From Cristatella mucedo (taxonomy: Eukaryota; Bryozoa; Phylactolaemata; Cristatellidae), in assembly GCA_009760855.2 (NCBI GenBank), contig WPIO01000090.1, forward strand, positions 498,001 to 558,000: a stretch of DNA of 60,000 nt, read 5' to 3'. The translations under genes were made by a program, and so were the position numbers. The notes under the pieces were generated by a model, which saw nothing but the letters and a program-made list of their open reading frames with translations, did not search any database and was not told the origin of the DNA. How positions within the stretch are numbered: the first letter of the stretch is position 1; each line of letters begins with the position of its first letter. Below are positions 37,201 through 42,954 of the stretch, piece after piece.

Positions 37201-39236
37201 TGACTAGATCGTTTTTTGAGTTTCAGTGTAGCACTTAGGCTGAAAGAAAACCTCAACGAGACGGATCAGATCAAAGCCTTGTAAGTGTAAGCTCTGCTAA
37301 ATATTGGAGACCGATGCCCATGAGGACCGAGCAAGCTAATATCCTGGTACGTACGATAACGGTTGTAGGATGACCGTATATCATTCGATCTCTGCCTTGA
37401 TTTATCGGCCTATACATGGCTTTGCCCATAGAGTGAATAGGACTAGATACAGTTAAGCTCAAGGGCAATATCTGAAGCCCGAGAGCTATTGATGATCGTG
37501 GGATTGCAATCTCTTTGGGTGTGGCAGTTCCACTGCTCAGTTGTTCTGTCATTTGGAAAAACCGCAGTTGCACAAGACAGGTGCATGGTCGTCTTTCCCA
37601 TCCTGTCTATGGATAGCTTTGGTTATGGTAAGGATGAGGTTATGACGACCTTCTTAGCGTGTGAGCAAAAATGCTTTGAAAATCTTCACTGCTGAATGCT
37701 ATGATACACCATCGAGTTCACATTACCCTAAGGATAAAGGTATTGTTTAATTGATAGTCTGGCGATGGCATGTGCGAAGCATGTTTAGCAAGTTGCAGCC
37801 GTTATTTGGCCAATGTTAGAAACCATTACTGCATGGAGAATAACAGAAAGTCAGCTCATTACCTCTGAAAGAAAACTTCTGCAACCATTTTATTGTCATT
37901 CACACCAACATTGTTGTAACCAGTACTGCCTTTGACGAGATTCATCTTTCACCTTGCATGATCTGGGAGATCACACTGATTACACTAATTTAGCCACCGT
38001 TGACTACCCAATGTTAATACAAACTGTATCTCTCTCATTTTCGCCTATGGTGCTCAAAGATACAGATTTTCAGTGCCAGACATCGCCTAGTCATCGAAGC
38101 GTACCTACAGGCTATTCAGAATGACGTCATGACTCTCACGAGCGTTTACCATATGGCTCAGGCTCGTTACTTCATGTTTCTGGTAGATATAGCTGCAGGC
38201 GAGGAGACCAAGGCCATCTTGTATAAGCACCATTATCATATGTCGTATTTTGTCTGTGTACTCTCCAGAATTTGGAAGATTGTGAGGAGGCTAAACAAGA
38301 GTGTGGAACAATATCCTGATACCATAAGGAATAATACAAGTTATTCAGACTTTATTGGGTCTGTGTGTGTTTGTGTGCACTTGTGTGTGTGTGTGTGTGT
38401 GTCGTCCTCATACTGCTTAATGTAAAGCCAAATAGATGTTCATTACATTCGACAGCTCAGTCCAATGCTATTTCACAAGTCTTAAGGCTGGTTGCAACTA
38501 TGAGTAGCCATGGGATGTTGACAAGCAATCCTGATATGACATGTGCATAGTGATTTACTATGTATTTTTTAAGCCACAGAAAAGCATTTACAGATATCAA
38601 AATATCTTAAAGTGACATTAAAGGACCGCCCACTGCAGGATTCTTGAGCGGAATCCAAGGACCCATTTCGTTAATAGCTACTGCCTTAGCTAACGTGCCA
38701 ATATTACCTCGTAAACCGTAGGGCAAATACAACTTATCCTGAGATGGAGCTGGAACTAATGTTCACCCATTTATAGACGTTGTTCACGGCGGAAATGAAG
38801 TACGTAATAACATTTAAACCCGTATACAATTGTGTGTTAGGCTTACCAAAGACGTCTATGTTGGCAGCCTGTAAAGGCTGCTTTAAAAGCTTACTTTGGT
38901 TAGAAGTTAACGGCAGCATTTGCTTTGTAAGTTAGAATTATCCTACTGTTAATTTCTGCTTTCAAAAAGCATCAGATGTGTGAATGATTTTTATTTTTCC
39001 GTAGTAAGGGTTTTTTCAGAAGATGTTGCAATATTTATGCCAAGAGTTTTCTTTTGGTAACCGAGCACGTGTTTTAATTATACTTTATGCTTTACTGTAA
39101 ATGAAAGTACTCAAATTATTTGCAGGCCTTCTTTATTGGCCCAGAACCAGTAGACTACCAGTCTACAATGAAGCTCGCGGAAGTTAGAGGCCTGCTAAAA
39201 CAATGCGTGACCATCGACATTGACATATCTGATTGA
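7076..39236 (+). CDS. Divergent MAP-kinase-like (CMGC) protein kinase, spliced, 5' end missing
   Basis: Nine exons (listed separately) join into about 344 codons, close to the C-terminal 90% of a typical 350-370-residue MAPK. Each junction has GT/AG borders and compatible phase, and the joined frame has no stop before 39234. Subdomains appear in order: beta3 Lys (MALKYV), alphaC Glu (ALREIKYL), hinge (FVYL), HRD loop, DFD, activation loop ending FRAPE, DIWAIGCIL, a CMGC-insert region, and NPNRRLTALEAL. Oddities: HRDLSPNN has Ser for the catalytic Lys, DFD replaces DFG, and TDK stands where MAPKs have TxY. The acidic common-docking motif expected after the last helix is absent (YIARVKPTNYEA). 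The glycine loop was not found in the window. MAPK-like fold is confident by motif order; the substrate, and whether the enzyme is active, cannot be told. Introns range from 82 bp to about 10.5 kb and carry many L2 copies. Confidence 0.85.
7206..8859. other. Kinase intron sequence; nothing recognised
   Basis: AT-rich intron. A 61-residue frame at 7711-7896 has no recognisable features or splice sites. Confidence 0.5.
8860..9379 (-). mobile_element. L2 reverse-transcriptase fragment, left part (split by TRIM-like element)
   Basis: Antisense fragment covering the region from the palm to the thumb, for example a minus-strand reading with KVGSASISPVESARILGVMF. It carries frameshifts. It resumes at 10758 after the nested insertion. 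Confidence 0.85.
9380..9690. repeat. Left terminal direct repeat of the TRIM-like element
   Basis: Shares with 10461-10759: tagtttgattgc, gagcaacaccaccag, cttctgtcgtctg, cggtggtcgggagggccac, aagtactggca-type and cgaaacc segments in the same order. It begins CGTAG where the right copy begins TGTAG. Confidence 0.75.
10461..10759. repeat. Right terminal direct repeat of the TRIM-like element
   Basis: Begins TGTAGTTTGATTG and ends GAAACCGCA, compatible with 5'-TG...CA-3' LTR ends. Same block order as the left repeat with scattered substitutions and small indels. Confidence 0.75.
10758..10925 (-). mobile_element. L2 fragment, right part
   Basis: Continues the L2 split at 9379. The minus strand reads ASKLKSGFRANHSTESALLR, the typical RT start, and ends at a 5' truncation at about 10925. 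Confidence 0.85.
10926..11499. other. Kinase intron sequence; nothing recognised
   Basis: Very AT-rich, with short TATA/AATATA runs near 11400-11510. Confidence 0.5.
11500..11770 (-). mobile_element. L2 3' UTR fragment
   Basis: Complement of the 3' region: cagcttgcacagggttaaca, then actcataagcacatacagga and aaatgctgtgataaat, seen in all antisense L2 copies. Confidence 0.7.
11768..11945 (+). mobile_element. L2 coding fragment in inverted orientation
   Basis: Plus-strand MIQKLKRLKLKVG corresponds to VIQKLERLTLKIG. It abuts the antisense fragment before it, as in 5'-inversion (twin-priming) products, although twin priming normally uses one copy. Confidence 0.6.
11955..12535 (-). mobile_element. 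L2 3' end copy (C-terminus, 3' UTR, hairpin, ATT repeats)
   Basis: An intact 111-residue minus-strand frame (12200-12535) ends FKTNLKTYLFRTAFSGSL. It is followed by the 3' UTR and the terminal hairpin at about 11990-12035 with (AAT)n beyond. 5'-truncated and relatively young. Confidence 0.9.
12595..13495 (+). mobile_element. Degenerate sense L2 3' copy, interrupted by SINE copy b
   Basis: L2 C-terminal sequence (aaaactcagctgctacactt, then the cagtcaagcgg equivalent) occupies 12595-12790. It resumes at about 13110 after the SINE and ends with the hairpin region at 13425-13480. Confidence 0.78.
12885..13045 (-). mobile_element. tRNA-derived SINE family 1, copy b
   Basis: Same family, with box-B-like GGTTCGAATCA on the minus strand and the 3' end GCATAGC...gagag. 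It sits inside a degenerate sense L2, which resumes at about 13100. Simple AATA repeats at 12790-12870 flank its tail. Confidence 0.72.
13495..15810 (-). mobile_element. Longest L2 copy: EN-RT linker through C-terminus, degenerate
   Basis: On the minus strand it runs from SYNTTLANKLNEFAPL and HWFTTEIKLA (linker after the endonuclease) at 15600-15790, through STINHL...CDDLA at about 15400-15480, ADQLNSYIETSHRASKFQSG at about 14960, to the C-terminus at about 13500. Many stops and frameshifts. The 5' truncation near 15805 removes the endonuclease domain. Confidence 0.85.
15805..16680 (-). mobile_element. L2 3' copy, antisense, degenerate
   Basis: A second 3' UTR begins at gctgcaaaggaaattagatc, followed by the C-terminal and thumb region up to about 16680. 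It abuts the previous copy head to tail. Confidence 0.8.
16755..16819 (+). CDS. Kinase exon 2 found: beta4-beta5, hinge
   Basis: The acceptor is ttttcag at 16754 and the donor tt|gtgcct. The exon encodes IVSINKVIGEKF then LDIPKFVYL plus two bases of the next codon. It follows HEN in frame (HEN-IVSINKVI resembles HENIIGINDII of ERK kinases) and ends at the hinge. Its 2-base overhang combines with the single base at the start of the next exon. Reading on past the donor gives an unrelated open frame, which is intron. Confidence 0.72.
16820..18124. other. Kinase intron sequence
   Basis: Holds only the L2 fragment at 17310-17530. The frame running on from exon 2 (to 17007) is intronic read-through with no recognisable family. 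Confidence 0.5.
17310..17530 (-). mobile_element. L2 3' UTR fragment
   Basis: Complement of the hairpin region (tccatctctttctaggcagc) and 3' UTR, with the equivalent of the gtcaggtcaggggatg block at its end (atcaagtcatgggaagttg). Confidence 0.65.
18125..19130 (-). mobile_element. Degenerate antisense L2 beside the duplicated kinase exons
   Basis: C-terminal to RT region of an old L2. The block at 18990-19080 (aaataggacatgaacc, then cagtgccagcaatgcc) matches the RT part of other copies and is included in the alpha duplication. Related L2 sequence resumes at about 19965. Confidence 0.75.
19193..19301 (+). pseudogene. Truncated kinase exon 3 copy A1
   Basis: The acceptor and frame are preserved (ctag, then ILEMDLMDASLQSCL, then KKKCKCIFQIL). 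The copy breaks off after FQIL into sequence homologous to the upstream flank of the complete exon. It lacks the catalytic loop and has no donor. It differs from the complete exon at many residues (type A) yet stays free of stops. Confidence 0.8.
19472..19582 (+). pseudogene. Truncated kinase exon 3 copy B1
   Basis: Nearly identical to 20505-20615 (only a couple of visible substitutions, including cata/ccta near 19549). It breaks off after FQIL at ATTTTATC and joins antisense L2 sequence. No catalytic loop and no donor. Confidence 0.85.
19750..19880 (+). pseudogene. Truncated kinase exon 3 copy A2
   Basis: Almost identical to A1 but extends further (SGIYFTHGA), where it breaks into L2-derived sequence. 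It shows that the type A exon once continued like the functional exon (SGINFIHSA). Confidence 0.8.
19965..20260 (-). mobile_element. L2 RT-start fragment in the kinase intron
   Basis: Complement of the HSTESALL and upstream block: aggaatgctgactcaac, a poorly conserved stretch, then tttataggagcggaagaaag. Probably the 5' continuation of the L2 at 18125-19130, split by the exon-bearing duplication. Confidence 0.6.
20505..20706 (+). CDS. Kinase exon 3: hinge, alphaD-alphaE, catalytic loop (type B, complete copy)
   Basis: The acceptor is gtacctag and the donor aag|gtagaa. The frame reads ILEMDLMEASLQTCI, then CIFQILSGINFIHSAG, then IVHRDLSPNNVLVD. It is the only one of four related copies that reaches the catalytic loop. 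HRD and the metal-binding Asn are present, but the Lys two residues after HRDL in Ser/Thr kinases is Ser here. The in-frame ATG at 20515 is internal to the exon, not a start codon, because the exon is phased with the upstream one. Confidence 0.9.
20789..20981 (+). CDS. Kinase exon 4: DFD motif, activation loop, APE, alphaF
   Basis: An 82-bp intron separates it from exon 3 (acceptor cattttag, phase 0). It reads ITDFDLARKLKW, then TEPGMLTDKVTTPSFRAPE, then YAVDIWAIGCILYQL and HRQFFVPK, ending t|gtatcc. The CMGC-type Arg before APE and the DxWxxGC of alphaF are conserved. DFG is DFD. The position of the MAPK TxY phosphosite reads TDK, so the dual-phosphorylation Tyr is missing. Confidence 0.92.
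21145..21242 (+). CDS. Kinase exon 5: alphaG and CMGC-insert start
   Basis: The acceptor attccttag is followed by two bases completing a codon, then AIKASGIDLIQRILHRMGGL and NEEDTEFIQNEA, with donor gcg|gtaaga. It corresponds to the MAPK segment (LDQLxxIxxxLGxPxxEDxxFI). An alternative acceptor at 21082 has the same phase but meets a TAG after 21 codons, so the one at 21144 is preferred. Confidence 0.82.
21362..21409 (+). CDS. Kinase exon 6: short CMGC-insert exon
   Basis: A 48-bp exon in phase 0: acceptor acatttcag, reading EVRGFSLHELGQFISR, donor agg|gtatta. It continues FIQNEA of the previous exon, where MAPKs have the alphaG-alphaH insert. Support comes from phase and position rather than strong similarity. 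Confidence 0.65.
21480..22500. repeat. Diverged dispersed or duplicated segment, copy 1 (split by L2)
   Basis: Blocks such as aaagtaacaatttaat, gcaatgcatt, cagattgaagggcactggca and agaccacctgaaatt recur in the same order at 27790-28400. The L2 at 21785-22290 splits this copy. Nature unknown; it could be an old intron duplication or an unnamed repeat family. Confidence 0.65.
21785..22290 (+). mobile_element. L2 3' end copy in kinase intron 6
   Basis: Plus-strand frame MALAYLSDILPHQAKHRTTC, then FGDRVFSSYAPKAWNSLPTC, then 3' UTR, hairpin at 22220-22270 and ATT repeats. It is inserted inside a diverged repeat shared with 27790-28400. Confidence 0.9.
22501..26108. other. Kinase intron; several unrecognised open frames
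   Basis: Apart from the foldback at 24466-24519, no known repeat or gene is seen. Open frames at 23142-23480 (+), 23916-24344 (-) and 24999-25244 (+) are not low-complexity but match no family I know. The one at 24999 follows a tttcag that could be an acceptor. I leave them uncalled. Confidence 0.4.
24466..24519. repeat. Inverted repeat / potential hairpin
   Basis: Arms GGGATAACTCCAACTACTGC and GCAGTAGTAGGAGTTATCCC are complementary except for one position, around a loop of about 14 bases. A related ggataattccccctat lies just upstream at 24434. It could be a small foldback element. Confidence 0.75.
26109..26187 (+). CDS. Kinase exon 7: insert end with LTWAEICP
   Basis: The acceptor is tgttgcag and the donor aatg|gtaaaa. 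The exon encodes MRDVLTGLCRQRKLTWAEIC then PQTPLN plus one base. The Trp fits the conserved (V/I)PW of MAPKs just before alphaH. The one-base overhang joins the two bases starting exon 8 to make a Glu codon, giving PLNEMLGGLLQFNPNRR. An antisense L2 begins only about 30 bp beyond this exon. Confidence 0.7.
26218..27465 (-). mobile_element. Well-preserved 5'-truncated L2 copy
   Basis: From the 5' truncation at about 27460 it keeps an open RT frame, the 3' UTR, the terminal hairpin (26240-26285) and (AAT)n at 26218-26232. The 3' end starts about 30 bp after kinase exon 7. Confidence 0.95.
26449..27450 (-). CDS. L2 reverse transcriptase, C-terminal 333 residues, open
   Basis: Encodes the RT part after the palm's first Asp motif: YGVPRGSVLGPVLF, then FHFYADDTQLYLCF with the catalytic YADD, then the thumb and the C-terminal domain with FGDRAFSSYAPKAWNSLP, ending in GSL. 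The N-terminal linker, RT start and endonuclease are absent. The starting Met is just the first internal Met, so it is not expressed as a complete enzyme. It is open throughout, indicating recent insertion. Confidence 0.85.
   Translation of the reverse strand: MNGQRSSEVPLKYGVPRGSVLGPVLFKVHTLPLADAIAKHNLAFHFYADDTQLYLCFDPSQPSSTTISLNSLAACIDDIHTWMAANFLKLNADKTNLLVMGKPSVIQRLERLTLKIGSASISPVESAQNLGVIFQSDLSLDDHISSTVKSAYFQLHNLAKIWACLDKDTTSKLVHAFVTSRLEFCNSLLTGLPACAIRRLQLVQNFAARLVCRERRSCHITPLLADLHWLPVKQWIDFKVLSLTFRSLHSMAPANLSDMLPHQSKHRTTCFSESNSQELPHTNLKSFGDRAFSSYAPKAWNSLPTCVRTSPDLTTFKRNLKTYLFRTAFSGSL
27790..28400. repeat. Diverged dispersed or duplicated segment, copy 2
   Basis: Partner of 21480-22500: aaagtaacagcttaat, gcaatgcatg, cagatttaaggcactggca and aaaccacctgaaatt in order. 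It lies just upstream of kinase exon 8. Confidence 0.65.
28516..28622 (+). CDS. Kinase exon 8: alphaH-alphaI, subdomain XI
   Basis: The acceptor gttttag at 28515 is followed by two bases, then MLGGLLQFNPNRRLTALEAL and NTNYIARVKPTNYEA, with donor gcg|gtaggt. The pattern ML.FNPxxRxTAxEAL is the classical end of a MAPK domain and retains the subdomain XI Arg. The acidic common-docking residues (DxxDE) that normally follow are replaced by a basic or neutral stretch. Confidence 0.9.
28623..29924. other. Kinase intron; nothing firm
   Basis: Overlapping 60-110-residue frames on both strands at 29560-29990 run partly into the start of the L2 at 29925. No family recognised. Confidence 0.45.
29925..31050 (+). 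mobile_element. L2 copy with large internal deletion
   Basis: It starts in the linker (KPSFYKNIDASEL) and runs to the first RT motif (MLDLSAAFD at about 30395-30420). It then jumps directly to the C-terminal domain (LDLSAVSFAVATLLHCSP frame and CHITPLL equivalents), losing the catalytic palm. The 3' UTR, hairpin (30985-31022) and short ATT tail follow. Confidence 0.85.
31055..31200 (+). mobile_element. Short L2 RT fragment
   Basis: The block ttactggcacataattgcaa, then aggtactatctcaatggaag and aacagatcatccgagg matches the QWFRSYLSGR...QRSSE coding block of other copies. Confidence 0.65.
31480..31680 (+). mobile_element. Short L2 pre-RT fragment
   Basis: Plus-strand ESLALGRAHGLFKKVIVRE corresponds to the segment before the RT (MSLASG..QAPFKKALVRPAL) in the copy at 43 kb. 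Confidence 0.55.
31914..33170 (+). CDS. L2 reverse transcriptase, C-terminal 418 residues, open
   Basis: Starts at an in-frame Met in flanking sequence, enters L2 sequence at about residue 14 (STESALLRVYNDLLRNADMG), then LDLSAAFDTIDHKVLLERLS (palm motif A), QGSVLGPVLF (motif B), FHFYADDTQSYLCF (motif C, YADD), the thumb and a conserved C-terminal domain. All catalytic Asp residues from motif A on are present. The RT N-terminus and endonuclease are missing, so it is a dead but young copy. Related frames at 26449-27450 and 43627-44474 show the same family. Confidence 0.9.
   Translation: MLTGLICYLITKVSTESALLRVYNDLLRNADMGRVSLLVLLDLSAAFDTIDHKVLLERLSSRLGITGTALQWFRSYLSGRLQSVDVNGQRSSEVPLKYGVPQGSVLGPVLFTVYTLPLADVIAKHNLGFHFYADDTQSYLCFDPSQPSSTSNSLNSLAACIEDIRSWMAANFLKLNDDKTNLLVMGKPSVIQKSERLTFKIGSASISPVASARNLGVIFQSDLSLDDHISSTVKSAYFQLHNIAKIRACLDKDTTSKLVHAFVTSRLDFCNSLLTGLPACAIRRLQLVQNSAARLVCREHRSCHITPLLADLHWLPVKQRIDFKVLSLTFRSLHSMAPAYLSDTLPHQAKHRTTRFSESNSLEIPRTNLKSFGDRAFSSYAPTAWNSLPTCIRTSPDLTTFKRNLKTYLFRTAFSGSL
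31950..33400 (+). mobile_element. Best-preserved L2 copy in the window
   Basis: 5'-truncated at the STESALL motif. Continuous open RT frame, intact 3' UTR, terminal hairpin at 33336-33375 and ATT repeats, with a small duplication of the end (atcaagtgcaatattattat repeated). No clear target-site duplication was seen. Confidence 0.95.
33455..34250 (-). mobile_element. Degenerate antisense L2 3' region
   Basis: Complement of the 3' UTR and C-terminal region: ctgctgcaaaggaagcacaatc, aaatgctgtgataaatatg, gatttccaaaggatgacaga and others. Frames are broken throughout. Confidence 0.7.
34251..36034. other. Kinase intron; nothing recognised
   Basis: AT-rich sequence with one isolated L2 tail at 35670-35755. 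Confidence 0.5.
35670..35755 (+). mobile_element. Isolated L2 3' tail
   Basis: agctcgtaggaagctattga, then gttatctgagtgtaatttat, then AT-rich triplets: a decayed terminal hairpin and tail, like those at 1320-1390. Confidence 0.5.
36035..36782 (-). mobile_element. Antisense L2 copy, left part
   Basis: The minus strand reads CHITPILADLHWLPVKKR and FNADDVQLCLCF (YADD mutated to NADD), with frameshifts. It is interrupted near 36783 by about 290 bp of unrelated sequence. Confidence 0.85.
36782..37072 (+). other. Unrecognised 96-residue open frame inserted in an L2
   Basis: MQEEVRYKSLRPASISTTNK onward is open for about 290 bp, hydrophilic, Lys/Arg/Pro-containing and without low complexity. L2 sequence lies on both sides. 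I recognise no family. It could be an inserted fragment of a host gene or chance. No splice sites were identified around it. Confidence 0.3.
37090..37260 (-). mobile_element. Antisense L2 copy, right part
   Basis: Blocks such as aatctagtgtggttagctat followed by aaattttaattggagttgac correspond weakly to the complement of the STESALL / SGFRANH region. Probably the continuation of 36035-36782. Confidence 0.4.
38363..38402. repeat. (GT)n microsatellite
   Basis: A GT-rich run with a few substitutions, ending in a clean (GT)9-10 stretch. Confidence 0.9.
38560..38710 (-). mobile_element. tRNA-derived SINE family 1, degenerate copy c
   Basis: Only the central and tRNA-like parts align (aaaggaccgcccactgcagg, and ctactgccttagctaacgtg at the head). 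Box B is decayed. This is an old copy about 415 bp upstream of kinase terminal exon 1. Confidence 0.5.
39126..39236 (+). CDS. Kinase terminal exon, version 1 (C-terminal extension and stop)
   Basis: The acceptor atttgcag is in phase 0 after exon 8. It reads AFFIGPEPVDYQSTMKLAEV, then RGLLKQCVTIDIDISD, then TGA at 39234. MAPKs carry a similar C-terminal segment in which a Pro-rich stretch precedes an LK(E/K)L(I/L) helix. It is homologous to the exon at 52762 (GPExxDYQ, then a helix). The intron before it is about 10.5 kb. Confidence 0.75.
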   Translation, partial: AFFIGPEPVDYQSTMKLAEVRGLLKQCVTIDIDISD

Positions 39237-39543
39237 GTCGAACAAGGCAAACTGATTGCTAAGGTTAGAGTCTCGTAGTTAGAGCCTTTATGTAAGGTCA
39301 CTTTTTTTGAGAACTTATTTTCCAGCCAATGTCTCTGTCGTTTGTAGGAGCGACCGCCTTAAAATCACTCGAAAACATCGCATACGCTTTTGGAAGATTA
39401 AACATTGGTTTGCGACTATCAGAAAACGAAGGCTGATATTTGACTGTTCATGATATCTTCCTGTTGAGCAAAACTTCTTCTCAGTGTTTTTACCTTCCTC
39501 CCTCTATCCCCATCTACTCTCTCCTTATATTCCCTCTCTGTCT

Positions 39544-39549
39544 AATAAA
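39544..39549 (+). promoter_or_regulatory. Candidate poly(A) signal for terminal exon 1
   Basis: AATAAA lies about 310 bp after the stop at 39236; a second AATAAA lies near 39705. In AT-rich DNA this hexamer is common by chance, so it is only compatible with a 3' end here. Confidence 0.3.
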
Positions 39550-40533
39550 ATATTTTCTGTGTCACTGACTACATATGCAGTGTATATAGATATGTGCTTA
39601 TATATGTCAATATACGCACATGCATTTATATAACTTCTTTCTGTTTCTCCGCCAGGCTCACATTATCTATCATGAGGACTATAAGTATTGCATATTGATT
39701 GAATAAAATCTTTGCAGTAGCGACTGGTTTTCCCTTCTGCGGTCAACTATTTTTGGTCTAGGAAAATGATGCAGCAACTGGATGAAATATGCCTTGCCGC
39801 TACAATGGAAAATTATCTGAGCAGAGCGAAACTTGGATGCCGTCATCCTGATTGGTCAAGATAAAGAAATTGATAAAAAACGGAAGCCTGCACGTCGTTC
39901 TTTGTTTGAGCGCTTTCAGCTTTAAGCCTCAATGAAACAGTAAAATACAGCTTCATATAAACACTGAGGTATAGAAAAGTAAACGTAAATATCTATTTCT
40001 TTATTAAAGTGAAGGTAGTAGTGCTTTGCTACTTTAGAAAAACTAGCACCTCAAAGTTATACCCCTTAAATCACTTCTTACTGGTCTAATTATTCTTCCT
40101 ATTGATCGCTGAATCCAAATCAAGTTACATTCAATTATTTTGATTTTTAAATTCCGTTCATGTCTTAGCTATTGAACTACACTCCAACCTTGCATTGCAT
40201 TAAAACCTTGTATTTTTTCTTCTACTGTTTTCACGAATCAATGTTCTGGAGTACGGACGAAACTAAAAATTCTCGAAGTCCATGAATTTAGAAAGTAAGC
40301 TTTAAACTCTAAAAGACACAACAAGGTTGCATTAGCAAAATATAACATCAAATCCCACCCTTTACTAATTGCAATTGACTTCGCCGTATCTGCATAAAAT
40401 GGTTAAATAATCGTAAAATGCTCATACTTACTGACATTTTCCAATTCGTAACCAGGTGAATCGCTTCTATCCATTTTCATTATTAGTGCTGGGGCAGAAA
40501 TTGTTTCCCATAGGATTGTACAATTTGCCAAGC

Positions 40534-40675
40534 AGGTTTGATCTAGCGATTAAGGTGCTCGCCCCCAACCACGGTCTGGCTGAGGTCGTGGGCTCCAGCC
40601 CGGAGGCAGATATGAAGCGCCTGAATAGAGAATGAGTTCTGATGGAGCGCTATACAAAGGAATTATATATTTTTT
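40534..40675 (+). mobile_element. tRNA-derived SINE with L2-like 3' tail, copy 2
   Basis: Same organisation as the copy at 526-660: gatctagcgattaaggtgct, a box-B-like ggctccagcccgg, then gaagcgcctgaatagagaat, gagttctgatggagcgctat and an AT-rich end. The tail arms (GAAGCGCC and GGAGCGCT) match the L2 3' hairpin better than in copy 1. Confidence 0.75.
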
Positions 40676-41189
40676 TAAATATTTGATGATATTACTGTCA
40701 TTTACTCAAATATTGGCAATCACAATAGTCATACTTTCGTAGCCTATTGCTTCTCATCTTACTTGTAGAGTTAAGTTTTTCGTGAGGTGTCGTCAGAGCC
40801 AGATAGCAGTAACCATAGTGCAAGTGAACCTAATGTCAAACCTTACTGATCATTTCACCTTTTAATCATATTAACAATGCCCCTCCCCTGTTTATTCATG
40901 GCTAAAGGCCTGCTGCCAAATATTTCTGAGTGAACCCGTCCCCTAAAAGTGAATATTACTGAACACTACTCTGTTTTCACTAGACCAAGATACTCCAGGT
41001 TGGTTTTATCAACAACATTCAACAGCCATAAGTATTTGTTCTTTGAAGACGCAAAATATTTACACCGGTAACTTTATTTTCAAACCAAACGGGAACTCAG
41101 CTTTCGTGCTTTTGAAGCAAAAAACCGCAGCTCTCATACTCGAATTAAGAATAAATAATTTACTAGAAAAATTGATATAGGATCTCAAA

Positions 41190-42600
41190 TAAAAAAATCT
41201 TATTCAAGGCACTTTAAATTTACTTCCCAGTAAGTAGGATCCAATGGTTAGTAGTATTGTGTCCAATAAATGACAAGAATAACACGGTTCGAAGTGAAAT
41301 GCACATGGTCAGCATGCAAATAAGGTTAGTGGCACATAGCAAAGCGTCGGCAACCACAAGCACATAAAGGTCGAATAGCATGGAATCGTTAACTGATGAG
41401 ATAAATATATATATTCGCTTTTAGTGCCTTTATTAAACTTGGTCAAGTCAGGAGATTTTGTGACCTAAGCGGGGGGGGGGGGGGAAGAGTGCAGCCATTT
41501 ATAGGATGTGAACTGGAGTCATTATCTCTTAAAGATTTGAGATTTTGAATGAGGTATATGTTTACAATTAGTTTACAAAAACACTGGTGGCTAAATGCTT
41601 ATACTGGCGGGGGAGTAGATTGGAGAGATTAGCTGAAGAATAAAGACTAAAGAAACCTAGAAGTGAGTAATAAAACCTTGAAATCATGCATTGCATGGTG
41701 GGAGTTAGCACTAGTTCGTGAGAAGTTTTTAGATGTAGTGACTTTAAATCATGACTGATAAGCCTAGTTGCAGAATTTGACATACTCTGTAAACGCCTGA
41801 GTGCACATGTCTGCCGACTAGAAAATAGTGAGTTATAGAAGTGAAGACAGAAAAAACCCATGCTGAAATTTAGATGTGGTATTCACGCCTAAACGAGCGT
41901 GAATTTTAGCTATTCTAGATAGCTAAAAGTAGGTGAACTTGACTGTGGTACACATGTGATAGTCCGATGAAAGGTCATTTTCAACTATAAAACCTATATT
42001 CCCCACAGATTTAACTGGCGATAAGCTGAAACAGCCGTTGTGAGAAAAAATCCATTTCAATTTCGTTAACACACTTGATTCACCCTTAACTATAAGTAGG
42101 ATTCATCATCACGCAATTTAAGGAATTTCGCAGCAATCAACGTTCGGATATCACCAATGCACTCAGGGAAGCAGGGCAAATGTTGGACGTACTCGAGGGC
42201 TTTGAGGGGTCAAATTAGAGGTCCAAATCAGTGCTGTCTTGGTTGAAGTAAAAGCCTAGCTTTATTGAGGCAATGGCATTGGCAAAAGGGAGAGTTTAAG
42301 CCACGAAAAAAGCTGAGCGCCGAGGTACCTAGAATTTAGGAGGTTCATCGGGTAATAATTGTCTATTTACATTAGTAGTCAACAGTCTTCCCTTGAGGTA
42401 GGTCCTGAACCGATGCATTTCCGACCCAATGATTCCAGGGTGAGACAAGAAGTGCTCAAGAAGGATTTGGTGAGCAATAGCATCAATTACGGCTGCATTA
42501 TTGAGTGAGACAAGAAGAGGTACTTTTTGTAAGTCGGCAATCCTAAGTAGGATCCTAATCATAATCCTAACATAAATCCTAAGTAGTTACAAAAGAGCTT
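41190..42600 (-). mobile_element. Long degenerate antisense L2 copy
   Basis: From the 3' tail (caaggcactttaaatttact) through the 3' UTR and C-terminus (RLQSMSNSATRLISHDLKS frame) and palm, to the RT start (VPLLVSLNNAAVIDAIAHQI at about 42500). Contains the G14 run. Many frame breaks. Confidence 0.82.
41471..41484. repeat. Poly-G run of 14
   Basis: An uninterrupted G14 inside an antisense L2, where other copies read gtcgggagggag. A possible length-variable or error-prone assembly spot. Confidence 0.9.
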
Positions 42601-42954
42601 AGTTTGATATATGGGTCTGTTCAAATATCCAGATAGCTCTTCCAGCTTTAATTTAACAGTTAGGTACTCTTCCACATTGGTCACTCCAATGTGACATAAT
42701 GCCGGAACTTTGCTTTCAATTTAATCAAAATTTTCTACTTAATCACCAAATCATACATGTTATCACACATTCGCCAGCGGTTCGGCTCTTGACTGTAGCG
42801 GCCTTTGCAGCTCGACTGAGTTTGCATTGACCACCATATCTCAACCGTGCCGATAAAGCTTTTCCAATCTTCTTATTCAACCGGATATGTTATAAAAATC
42901 GAGCTCCAAGTGATTGAAACAAATGCTTTATAAATTCAGAAAATATTGCAATAG

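Larger units (their letters stand above)
37261..39125. other. Kinase intron; little recognised
   Basis: Contains the (GT)n at 38363-38402 and a degenerate SINE at 38560-38710. A 98-residue frame at 38129-38425 runs into the GT repeat and is not supported. Confidence 0.45.
39237..41189. other. 3' flank of terminal exon 1; no further gene
   Basis: Contains candidate poly(A) hexamers and the L2-tailed SINE at 40534-40675; otherwise AT-rich and unrecognised. Confidence 0.5.
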